Assembly (NCBI GenBank): GCA_017303455.1
Contig: JAFLBM010000005.1
Location: 145,584 to 209,583 of the forward strand
Origin: Chitinophagales bacterium
GTDB lineage: Bacteria > Bacteroidota > Bacteroidia > Chitinophagales > Chitinophagaceae
DNA length: 64,000 nt
Reading direction: 5' to 3'
Position numbers and translations under genes: made by a program. The notes beneath the pieces were generated by a model. It did not search any database. It had not been told where the DNA came from and worked only from the letters and a program-made list of their open reading frames with translations. Shown one piece after another: positions 42,831 to 49,149 of this stretch (positions are counted from its first letter, which is position 1; each line of letters opens with the position of its first letter).

Positions 42831-44168
42831 ATGAAAAAAGTCTCTTTGTTTTTTGTGCTGCTATCATTGGCTTTTGCCGGCTATGCCCAAAACTATGAAC
42901 CCATCAAGAACCTTCTTGTGCTCGGACAATATAAAAAAGCCAAAGAAGACCTGGATAAGGGAATGACGAATGCAAAATTTGCCGCCAAACCCGAAGCTTA
43001 TATTCTAAAAACACTGGTATATGCCAGTCTTGCAGGGGATGAAACAGTAAAAAATACTCCTGAAGCAAAAACGCTGATAACGGAAGCTGAAATTGCCTTT
43101 GGCAAATACAAAGAGATGCAGCCAGATCTCAGCCTGGTAAAAGATCCTGTTTACCAGAGTGCCCCTATTAACCTGTACAGTTCTTTATTTTCAGTAGGAT
43201 ACAAAGATTATAATGAGAAGAACTGGCAACACGGGTTTGAAACATTTGAGAAAGTAGTGGCTTTGTCGGATATGCTGATCAAAGAAAAACTGATCAATGT
43301 GCCTGTTGATACCAACAGCCTGTTGCTGGCCGGTATCACTGCCGAGAGCAGTAATAACAGGGATGCTGCTGCCAAATATTACTCAAGACTGGCTGATATT
43401 AAAGTAGCTGACAGGGAATACGAGAATTTCTACCGTTTCCTGGTGAATTATTATTTCACTAAAAAGGATTTAGCTTCTTTTGAGAAATATAAAGCACTTG
43501 GTAAAGAGGTATATCCCAAAAGTGAATTTTTTAATTATGATAAAGTGGATTTTGCTGTTGGTCTTGAAACCGAACTGGACAAAAAGATCCAGGCGGTGGA
43601 AGAAATAATAGCTACTGACCCTACTAATTACAAAGCCGCTTTATTATTAGGTGGTGTTATTTATGATACATTGAACTCCACAGAAGAGGGTGCTGTGCAA
43701 CCGGCCAATGCAGCCGAACTTGAAACAAAGATGGTCGCTTCCCTGAACAAAGCAGCGGAACTGGATCCAAAATCTGAAGACCCGCATGTGTACCTCGGCG
43801 GCCACTACCTGAACAAAGCCAAAATGGTCAATAAGCAACGTTCTGCCCATGCTGCCGAAATGCAGGCACGCACCAAACCCGGTAAGCCTGCTGCGAAAGA
43901 AGATATACAGAAAAGAGAAGACCTTGATAAATTATATGCAGCTACCATGGATCTTGCCATCGCTCCATATGAAAAAGCAGCGGCCATACTCGGAGCCAAA
44001 TTAGCCACCCTGAACCTGCGTCACAAACAACAATACAAATTCATTGTAAGTGACCTGGGTGAAATGTATGGTTTCAAAAAGATCATGGCAAAAGGCAAAC
44101 CGGCCGAAGCTGCCAAATATGCGGCCGAGGAGAAAAAATGGAATGACCTGTACGATTCGATCCATTAA
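42831..44168 (+). CDS. Exported TPR-like protein, paralog 1
   Basis: A 445-aa protein with signal peptide MKKVSLFFVLLSLAFAGYAQ. Helical repeats follow: KNLLVLGQYKKAKEDLDKGM, PEAYILKTLVYASLAGDE, INLYSSLFSVGYKDYNEKNWQHGFETFEKVV, LLLAGITAESSNNRDAAAKYYSRLADIKV and KAALLLGGVIYDTL. The C-terminal 100 residues are Ala/Lys-rich helices. ATG 42831 is chosen as the signal-peptide start; an in-frame ATG at 42795 sits only one base after an AGGAGGG and would give a longer leader. It is 41 bp from gyrA. Together with the next gene it forms a tandem pair of paralogs. The function is unknown, perhaps a periplasmic scaffold. Confidence 0.85.
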   Translation: MKKVSLFFVLLSLAFAGYAQNYEPIKNLLVLGQYKKAKEDLDKGMTNAKFAAKPEAYILKTLVYASLAGDETVKNTPEAKTLITEAEIAFGKYKEMQPDLSLVKDPVYQSAPINLYSSLFSVGYKDYNEKNWQHGFETFEKVVALSDMLIKEKLINVPVDTNSLLLAGITAESSNNRDAAAKYYSRLADIKVADREYENFYRFLVNYYFTKKDLASFEKYKALGKEVYPKSEFFNYDKVDFAVGLETELDKKIQAVEEIIATDPTNYKAALLLGGVIYDTLNSTEEGAVQPANAAELETKMVASLNKAAELDPKSEDPHVYLGGHYLNKAKMVNKQRSAHAAEMQARTKPGKPAAKEDIQKREDLDKLYAATMDLAIAPYEKAAAILGAKLATLNLRHKQQYKFIVSDLGEMYGFKKIMAKGKPAEAAKYAAEEKKWNDLYDSIH

Positions 44169-44176
44169 AAATAACT

Positions 44177-44208
44177 CAGACACCGCTTTAACAGCGGTGT
44201 CTGTTTAT
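44177..44208 (+). terminator. Terminator after TPR paralog 1
   Basis: CAGACACCGCT (44177-44187) pairs perfectly with AGCGGTGTCTG (44193-44203), loop TTAAC, followed by TTTATAT. Confidence 0.85.
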
Positions 44209-44254
44209 ATAAAAGTTTTCCCGGCCCGGCATACATCCTTTATCAATCCTTTGT

Positions 44255-45487
44255 ATGAGTAAACATATTTCCTTTTTTCTTTTTAGTTTTTTTATCAGTG
44301 TGATTGCCATGGGGCAGACCCTCGATGATATCCGTTCACTGGCGGGAAAGAACCAATGGGAAAAAGCAAAGGAGGGAATTGACAGCTATCTCACTAGTGA
44401 GACCAATGCCAAACGTTCCGAAGGCTGGTACCTCAAAGCACTTGTTTACTACAATATACTGAAACAGGGCAATGCCTTGCCATCCGGTTATTCAGATGCA
44501 TTTACAGCCTATAAAAAATTCCTGGAACTGAAAGAAAAGGAGAAAGATGCGACCGCAACAGAACATGAAGTATTATTCGGGCTCACCTTTAATAATATTG
44601 ACAAAGCCAACAATGATTTCCAGTCGAAGCGGTTTGAAGAAGCATTGAAAAGTTTCCGGGAAGTGGAAGAAATGGAAAATTTTATTGTGAAGAAAGGATT
44701 CAGCTACCAGGCTTATTTATTCCCGGTTTATGATACACAGCTTTATGTAAATATTGCCGCTGCCGCTATCAATGCCGGCAAAGAAGATATTGCCATCAGT
44801 TATTACCAGAAGATCGCCGATAATAAGATCACCGGTAAAGGTTTTGAAGGTATCTACCGGTTTCTTGCTGACCGCTTTCAGAAAAAAGGAGATAAGCCCA
44901 ACCGTGACAAATACAGCAGCCTTGGCCGGGAATTGTACCCGGAAGATGAATTCTGGTGCCAACTGCCATTGAAAGACGCAGGCACCGATAAGAAAAAACT
45001 ATTTTCCAAATACGAGGAACTGATCAAAAGCTATTGTAATAATTATACCACGAATTATAATTATGCCGCCGAGCTGTATAATTATTGTTTCAAACAAACG
45101 GCCCGCCCGGCTGACTTTGCCACACAGCATCCGAAGATCCCGGAAATACTGAAGAGTGCACTGCTGGCTAAAGCAACCGTGGAAGCCAACCTGCTGATGA
45201 GCCGTTACCAGCTCAACCTGATCAATGACCTGATCGACAGCTACAATAAGTCAACCGACGCCAAAAAGAAAGATGCTTATGCTGCAGATATCAACCAGCG
45301 CTATGAACAGGTGTACCAATATGCCGGTAATGCTTACAATAATATAGATGTTAGCAAACTGGCTGCCCAGCCAAAGGATAAAGACAATTATATCAGCGCC
45401 TGCAAAATGCTGCTGGATTACTGGGACCGGAAAAAGGATAAGGAGAGGATGAAGGAGTTCCAGGAGAAGATTGATGCAGTGAATTAG
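44255..45487 (+). CDS. Exported TPR-like protein, paralog 2
   Basis: A 410-aa protein with signal MSKHISFFLFSFFISVIAMGQ and the same overall plan as paralog 1: DIRSLAGKNQWEKAKEGIDSYLTSE, SEGWYLKALVYYNIL, a Phe/Tyr-rich repeat (EALKSFREVEEMENFIVKKG), AAAAINAGKEDIAISYYQKIADNKITGKGFEGIYRFL, and FSKYEELIKSYCNNYTTNYNYAAELYNY. The aligned landmarks (AKxGI, YYSRLADIKV versus YYQKIADNKI, FYRFL versus IYRFL, YPxxEF) show common origin despite low identity. It is separated from paralog 1 by a strong terminator, so expression can differ. It converges on the accessory small-gene unit. Confidence 0.85.
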   Translation: MSKHISFFLFSFFISVIAMGQTLDDIRSLAGKNQWEKAKEGIDSYLTSETNAKRSEGWYLKALVYYNILKQGNALPSGYSDAFTAYKKFLELKEKEKDATATEHEVLFGLTFNNIDKANNDFQSKRFEEALKSFREVEEMENFIVKKGFSYQAYLFPVYDTQLYVNIAAAAINAGKEDIAISYYQKIADNKITGKGFEGIYRFLADRFQKKGDKPNRDKYSSLGRELYPEDEFWCQLPLKDAGTDKKKLFSKYEELIKSYCNNYTTNYNYAAELYNYCFKQTARPADFATQHPKIPEILKSALLAKATVEANLLMSRYQLNLINDLIDSYNKSTDAKKKDAYAADINQRYEQVYQYAGNAYNNIDVSKLAAQPKDKDNYISACKMLLDYWDRKKDKERMKEFQEKIDAVN

Positions 45488-45500
45488 ACTTTCCTAATTT

Positions 45501-45647
45501 TTAGTTTTCTGGAATCCAAGTTACTTTACCAGATTTATAAATCCATCGTTTAGATGGAATTCCTTCGTCTCCAAATATTATATATCTGTTTTTGTAGCTT
45601 GTCATATTAAGGCGAATTGGGTTGCTCTTATAAAACAGCCCTATCAT
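45501..45647 (-). CDS. Small orphan protein (48 aa) at the end of the SLATT-like unit
   Basis: The ORF starts MIGLFYKSNPIRLNM and continues TSYKNRYIIFGDEGIPSKRWIYKSGKVTWIPEN; a start at the inner ATG (45605) is equally possible. It is in the same frame as, and 12 bp downstream of, the proline-rich ORF. The aromatic/basic alternation (RYIIFGDE, KRWIYKSGKVTWIP) suggests a small beta-hairpin domain. No family is recognised. Its only support is clean coding character and position, so confidence is modest. Confidence 0.45.
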   Translation of the reverse strand: MIGLFYKSNPIRLNMTSYKNRYIIFGDEGIPSKRWIYKSGKVTWIPEN

Positions 45648-45659
45648 CAATAAAAGGAT

Positions 45660-45818
45660 TTACCCTTCTTTCTTTGGAGGTGGAGGCGGAGGCGGGGGAT
45701 TTTCCATCCTTGGAACCTGACCTTTTTGGTCAGGGATTTTATGCTCCCTGAATTTTTCGGGTACTGGTGGTTTTGGCGGCGGCGTAGGCGGCGTCTTAGG
45801 CTGTTGTGATTTACTCAT
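45660..45818 (-). CDS. Proline-rich small protein (52 aa), coupled to the upstream membrane gene
   Basis: The product reads MSKSQQPKTPPTPPPKPPVPEKF with a central charged stretch (REHKIPDQKGQVPRMEN) and eight consecutive prolines before a KKEG tail. The ATG overlaps the TGA of the preceding gene as ATGA (45815-45818), a standard sign of translational coupling. It is highly disordered, with polyproline helices that could bind SH3-like, GYF or membrane partners. The G+C of this ORF is locally high because of CCN codons. No family is recognised. Confidence 0.6.
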   Translation of the reverse strand: MSKSQQPKTPPTPPPKPPVPEKFREHKIPDQKGQVPRMENPPPPPPPPKKEG

Positions 45819-46309
45819 TGTGGGTAATATGTGTTTATATAATTTCTGACATCTTGGTCAGTTTTATCCTTTAGAGATTTGTAAATTCTGATATTTATTT
45901 TATTATCGAGCTCTTCTATCTTCTTTGAAGATTCTCTCAATTCAAATAGTCTTCCTTTTGCAGTTTCCTCGGTCATTGATTCATAGTTACTGAAGAGTTT
46001 TTCTAATTCTTGTTCCCAATCTAAATACATCAATCTTAACTTACATATTTGCTGCATATCATTTTCAGAGTGCATGATATGCTCTTCCAGTAAACTGGCT
46101 ATTTGAACTACTCCAATTGCTGAGAGCATTATTATAGTCGGTATTTTGAAGTCTTTAAAGGCTGAAAAAATACCTCCTGCAGAAAAGATAATGGTCAAAA
46201 TTTTAAACCATTTTTTTACTTTCCTTTCCCTTTTTAAGTATAGAATCAAATACTCACCGCCGAATTTGGCATTTAGGAAATCATACCAAATTGTGTTCCT
46301 AACATTCAT
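45815..46309 (-). CDS. Two-TM membrane protein, SLATT-like (164 aa)
   Basis: Starting at ATG 46309 (MNVRNTIWYDFLNAKFGGEY), the protein has an amphipathic N-terminal helix and a basic segment (LKRERKVKKW). Two TM helices follow at about 35-51 (FKILTIIFSAGGIFSAF) and 57-74 (PTIIMLSAIGVVQIASLL). A long charged helical cytoplasmic tail follows (EHIMHSENDMQQICKLRLMYLDWEQELEKLFSNYE, LFELRESSKKIEELDNKI). This order of basic helix, two TMs and a long helical tail is that of SLATT-domain proteins, membrane effectors found with nucleotide-second-messenger defence systems. No cyclase is present here. Longer translation from GTG 46378 is possible. The DNA is A+T-rich. Confidence 0.65.
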   Translation of the reverse strand: MNVRNTIWYDFLNAKFGGEYLILYLKRERKVKKWFKILTIIFSAGGIFSAFKDFKIPTIIMLSAIGVVQIASLLEEHIMHSENDMQQICKLRLMYLDWEQELEKLFSNYESMTEETAKGRLFELRESSKKIEELDNKINIRIYKSLKDKTDQDVRNYINTYYPQ

Positions 46310-46353
46310 AATCCGAATATACCAAGAACAAGAATAGGTATGCAATATAGTAG

Positions 46354-46378
46354 GTGAAAACCTGTACCTGGTTTTCAC
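46354..46378. promoter_or_regulatory. 9-bp hairpin upstream of the SLATT-like gene
   Basis: GTGAAAACC (46354-46362) pairs perfectly with GGTTTTCAC (46370-46378), loop TGTACCT. It lies 45 bp before the proposed ATG (46309). It may be an operator or leader hairpin. If the gene instead starts at GTG 46378, the hairpin is coding. Confidence 0.45.
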
Positions 46379-46423
46379 AATAGAAGCAGAGCTTTTATAA
46401 GAGTTTAGTTTCGGCTTTATTTA

Positions 46424-46577
46424 ACATAATGTAAATTATAAGAAAAGAATCTGATTTAATATACAATAGTGCGCCCCGAAGTTGCGATTTTTTCAGTTCA
46501 CCTTATTTGTTGGCAGTTACCAGAAAAAATCGCAACTTCGGGGCGCAAAGGAAGTTTTCTTATAATATACGTTATGT
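46424..46577 (+). repeat. 154-bp double inverted repeat, attC-like
   Basis: The outer arms (46424-46446 and 46555-46577) are complementary over 23 nt with two mismatches; they begin ACATAATGTA and end TACGTTATGT. The inner arms (46470-46494 and 46523-46547) are perfectly complementary over 25 bp, with a 28-nt loop. Nested arms with short terminal ACATAAY/GTTATGT boxes resemble the R''-L''...L'-R' plan of integron attC sites. A related outer box occurs again at 47147-47170. Origin as a miniature inverted-repeat element is the main alternative. Confidence 0.8.
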
Positions 46578-46705
46578 GTGAAACCCCTTCGGGTAAATTG
46601 GTTGCTAAGAGAAAAAAAAGAAACCTGCGCTTCCGGCGTGAGAACTTTAAACAGATCTACTGATTAGTATTGCGTATCGTGTGGATTTAAACATCTGAAA
46701 ATATT

Positions 46706-46915
46706 ATGGTATATTCTTTTTACACGATTGATAGTTCCGAAGTACCCAGAAATCCTAAACTGGCATTCAAGTTAGAGTTAGAAAATAAGCCCAATAAAGG
46801 TGACTACATTTCTCATGATGCCAAATTGTATGTTGTTAACTTTTTGGTCTATTCTGAAAAAGGAATTATGATAGTGGTTGCTCAGGATTCCTTTCAGTTA
46901 AATGTAGCTTACTAA
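46706..46915 (+). CDS. Orphan small protein (69 aa), cassette-like position
   Basis: MVYSFYTIDSSEVPRNPKLAFKLELENKPNKGDYISHDAKLYVVNFLVYSEKGIMIVVAQDSFQLNVAY looks like a compact beta-rich domain (the last segments alternate hydrophobic and polar residues); the family is unknown. It is the only plus-strand ORF between the attC-like element (ending 46577) and the next related box (47147). It overlaps the convergent 46866-47150 ORF by 50 bp, so at most one may be real. Confidence 0.5.
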   Translation: MVYSFYTIDSSEVPRNPKLAFKLELENKPNKGDYISHDAKLYVVNFLVYSEKGIMIVVAQDSFQLNVAY

Positions 46916-47150
46916 CAATTCCTGATTGGATTTCTTTTAGTAAGTTTAACGCATCAAATGCGTCTTTCCGGGTTTTAAAATCAACAGGAATAGTATATGC
47001 TACATCGAAGAGATGTTGTAAATATTGTGACCCCCGCTCACCAATTTTCGTAGACGGCTGCGCCGATTTAATACGCCTTGTATTTTCTTTTTTTGCCTGC
47101 TTGCATTTTGTTGCAAACAACTTACAAAATGCCGATAACCAATTGAACAT
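46866..47150 (-). CDS. Orphan small protein (94 aa), convergent with the 46706 ORF
   Basis: The ORF begins MFNWLSAFCKLFATKCKQAKK, with its ATG inside the ACATAAC box (47147-47153). It is basic at the N-terminus, then has a helical stretch (GSQYLQHLFDVAYTIPVDFKTRKDAFDALNLLKEIQSGIVSKLHL). There is no signal peptide or known motif. The 50-bp tail overlap with the 46706 ORF, and the lack of a recognisable promoter, keep confidence low. Confidence 0.4.
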   Translation of the reverse strand: MFNWLSAFCKLFATKCKQAKKENTRRIKSAQPSTKIGERGSQYLQHLFDVAYTIPVDFKTRKDAFDALNLLKEIQSGIVSKLHLTERNPEQPLS

Positions 47151-47170
47151 AACGTAGTTTACATTATAAG
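47147..47170 (+). repeat. Third ACATAAYGTA...ATTATAAG box
   Basis: ACATAACGTA, then six bases, then ATTATAAG. The box matches the left outer arm of the 46424 element apart from a five-base insertion, and matches the right arm in reverse. It is in the same orientation as the left arm, so the segment 46578-47146 sits between an R'-like and an R''-like box. Confidence 0.55.
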
Positions 47171-47190
47171 ACTAAAATTCATCCAAACCA

Positions 47191-47260
47191 GGGCGGTGTC
47201 TGGTGATCAGCCCGGATTGATGTCCAGGGCTGGCCAGTTCGATTCTGGCACTGTCCTCCA
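47191..47260 (+). other. tRNA-like element without a D arm
   Basis: The 3' half is textbook tRNA: T stem GCCAG/CTGGC (47233-47237, 47245-47249) around the loop TTCGATT, then ACTGTCC, discriminator T and CCA. GGGCGGT at 47191-47197 pairs with ACTGTCC over all seven positions (two G-U). The middle is only 35 nt and holds one long hairpin (CAGCCC/GGGCTG) in place of separate D and anticodon arms, so no anticodon can be assigned. It may be a decayed tRNA, an attachment-site remnant or a structured RNA. Confidence 0.4.
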
Positions 47261-47352
47261 ATGATTTAACAGATAAACGACCATGTTCTTGCAATAAGGT
47301 TTGGGCTATTCCTGTCTGTTAGTTAATTTACACCCTTAATTAAAACTCAAAT

Positions 47353-48090
47353 ATGGATTACCCTAATCATTCCAGCAGCACTCCTGAACACCTGTTCAAC
47401 AGTTACCAGGCTACAGGAACCCGGTCCAAATCATTTATCGCTAATGTATTTGCCTATATGTTCCTGGCACTGGGCATTTCTGCAGTTGTAGCCTTCTTAT
47501 TTGCTGAGAACCGTCAATGGTTGGAGCCAATTTTACAAAACAAAGTATTATTCTACTTAGTTGTTTTTGCACCCCTGGGCTTTGTTTTATTAATGTCATT
47601 TGGCTTTAAGAAACTATCTGCCCCGGTTATGATCCTGTTATTTATCGTTTACTCTGGAATAACCGGAATTACCTTGAGTTTTGTTCTTTTAACCTATGCA
47701 GCCAGTTCTGTTTTTGGCTGTTTTGCCTCTGCCGCTGCCATGTTTGGCGTGATGGCTTTTATGGGTTATACCACGAATAAAGACCTGACCAGTTTTGGCC
47801 GCATCATGACCATGGGCCTTATCGGTATTGTGATCGCTTCGGTGATCAATATGTTCCTCGGCAATTCTACCATGGACTATATCATCAGTTTTGTCGGTGT
47901 CCTCGTGTTTACCGGCCTCACCGCTTATGATGTACAGAAAATCAAACGCATTGGTGAAGGTTTTGATGAAAATGGACAAGTCCTTGAAGGCGATGTGAAA
48001 AAATTCGCCATCATGGGTGCCCTCACCCTCTATCTTGATTTTATCAACCTGTTCCTGATGCTGCTCCGTTTATTCGGCAAAAGAGACTAA
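47353..48090 (+). CDS. Bax inhibitor-1/YccA-family membrane protein
   Basis: A 245-aa protein with seven hydrophobic segments: FIANVFAYMFLALGISAVVAFLFAEN, LFYLVVFAPLGFVLLMSFGF, PVMILLFIVYSGITGITLSFVLL, FGCFASAAAMFGVMAFMGYTT, LIGIVIASVINMFLG, IISFVGVLVFTGLTAYDVQKI and a final GALTLYLDFINLFLMLLRLFG. The last two include the conserved Asp pair (TAYD and LYLDFIN) that forms the pH-sensitive latch of BsYetJ-type calcium leak channels. The physiological role in bacteria is not settled. A terminator follows. Confidence 0.94.
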   Translation: MDYPNHSSSTPEHLFNSYQATGTRSKSFIANVFAYMFLALGISAVVAFLFAENRQWLEPILQNKVLFYLVVFAPLGFVLLMSFGFKKLSAPVMILLFIVYSGITGITLSFVLLTYAASSVFGCFASAAAMFGVMAFMGYTTNKDLTSFGRIMTMGLIGIVIASVINMFLGNSTMDYIISFVGVLVFTGLTAYDVQKIKRIGEGFDENGQVLEGDVKKFAIMGALTLYLDFINLFLMLLRLFGKRD

Positions 48091-48111
48091 TATATCTTCA
48101 TTACTTCGTTG

Positions 48112-48152
48112 ACAAAAGGCAGCTTTTCCAAAAGTTGCCTTTTGTATTTTTA
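48112..48152 (+). terminator. Terminator after the BI-1 gene
   Basis: ACAAAAGGCA (48112-48121) pairs with TGCCTTTTGT (48136-48145), with an inner CTTTT/AAAAG pairing that makes a nearly continuous 15-bp stem. It is followed by ATTTTT. Confidence 0.82.
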
Positions 48153-48159
48153 CAGGGTT

Positions 48160-48672
48160 ATGAACCTGAGGAATACCTTACTCGCCGAACATTCCAAAGC
48201 CCAGGCTGATAAAGTCATTCAATGGATCGGCAGTAACCAGCATCGCTTCGACCAGTTGTTTACTCTTTTTACAAGCAATGAATACAAGATTGTACAACGG
48301 GCCGCCTGGCCGCTGAGCTATGCTGTTGCCGCACACCCTGTTCTTATTCAAAAACATTTTGGCAAACTGCTCCGCTACCTGAAACAACCCAACCTGCATG
48401 ATGCGGTAAAGCGCAATTCGGTCCGCCTGCTGCAGGATATGGATATTCCCAAAAAATACCAGGGCGATGTGATGAATCTTTGCTTTGATTATATCATCAA
48501 CCCCAAAGAAAAACCGGCGGTGAAAGCCTTTTCTTTAACCGTATTGCAAAACCTCTCCCGCCAGTACCCGGAAATAAAAAATGAACTGCGTACCATTATT
48601 GAAACACAATGGGACAACGAATCACCTGCATTCAGGTCAAGGGCCCGGAAAATTCTCAAAGAGCTTAACTAA
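48160..48672 (+). CDS. HEAT-like helical-repeat protein (170 aa)
   Basis: A soluble all-helical protein: MNLRNTLLAEHSKAQADKVIQWIG, FDQLFTLFTSNEYKIVQRAAWPLSYAVAAHPVLIQKHFGKLL, HDAVKRNSVRLLQDMDIPKKYQGDVMNLCFDYI, PAVKAFSLTVLQNLSRQYPEIKNELRTIIE and FRSRARKILKEL. The repeated helix pairs with Arg/Lys at inter-repeat turns resemble DNA-glycosylase-like ALK/HEAT proteins, but no catalytic residues are evident. ATG 48160 is chosen; the frame is open into the terminator. It ends 2 bp before the convergent membrane gene. Confidence 0.8.
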   Translation: MNLRNTLLAEHSKAQADKVIQWIGSNQHRFDQLFTLFTSNEYKIVQRAAWPLSYAVAAHPVLIQKHFGKLLRYLKQPNLHDAVKRNSVRLLQDMDIPKKYQGDVMNLCFDYIINPKEKPAVKAFSLTVLQNLSRQYPEIKNELRTIIETQWDNESPAFRSRARKILKELN

Positions 48673-48674
48673 CA

Positions 48675-49118
48675 TTAATGACTTTGCAGGTACCCGGTAA
48701 GGTTTGTAACAAATAATCCTGAAAAGATCAATGCAAAAGATATAAATAAGGCATTCATCCCCACTTCCCCAATTTTAAAGATCGCTTTCTTTGGTATCTC
48801 GTACATGGGATAATAGGCAAACTGAGTAATCACTTTCCCGATCCAGTAAGCAGCAACCAGGCCTGTGAGGGCAATTGCCAATCCTGTCTGGTTTTTCAAT
48901 TCATCAGTCAGTAAAATTGTGATGAGTCCAAATGAAAAATTCAATCCCTGTATATACCGGCCATAGGTTTTGGCGATCTCCTGGTTCAATGGTTTCAGTT
49001 TTTTAATATCGTTATACCAGTCAAAAACCACATGCCGTATATACGGATAGATCAATGCAGTAAATACCTGGCCGATACCGCCTGCGATGATCAGCCAATT
49101 GGGGATTTCAAATTTCAT
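48675..49118 (-). CDS. Four-TM membrane protein of unknown function (147 aa)
   Basis: Helices: LIIAGGIGQVFTALIYPYI, FSFGLITILLT, GLAIALTGLVAAYWIGKVITQF and GMNALFISFALIFSGLFVTNLT. The loops contain WYNDIKKLKPLNQEIAKTYGRYIQGLNF. No family signature is recognised. It follows the NDH-2 gene by 31 bp on the same strand, so a shared transcript and a link with respiration are possible but speculative. Confidence 0.75.
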   Translation of the reverse strand: MKFEIPNWLIIAGGIGQVFTALIYPYIRHVVFDWYNDIKKLKPLNQEIAKTYGRYIQGLNFSFGLITILLTDELKNQTGLAIALTGLVAAYWIGKVITQFAYYPMYEIPKKAIFKIGEVGMNALFISFALIFSGLFVTNLTGYLQSH

Positions 49119-49149
49119 ATAAAAACATTTCCGTCATTATAATGATAAC

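Larger units (their letters stand above)
46310..46705. other. Accessory intergenic region with palindromes
   Basis: No supported gene. It holds a 9-bp hairpin upstream of the SLATT-like gene (46354-46362 with 46370-46378) and the 154-bp double inverted repeat (46424-46577). Beginning inside the last GTTATG there is a 29-codon ORF (46574-46663, MCETPSGKLVAKRKKRNLRF...), very basic and possibly spurious. The rest is A+T-rich with no visible coding pattern. Confidence 0.6.

Noticed and set aside
46469-46663. 64-aa ORF starting at GTG 46469
   Set aside because: Its first half translates the arms of the palindromic element. Only the last 29 codons could be coding and there is no support for them.
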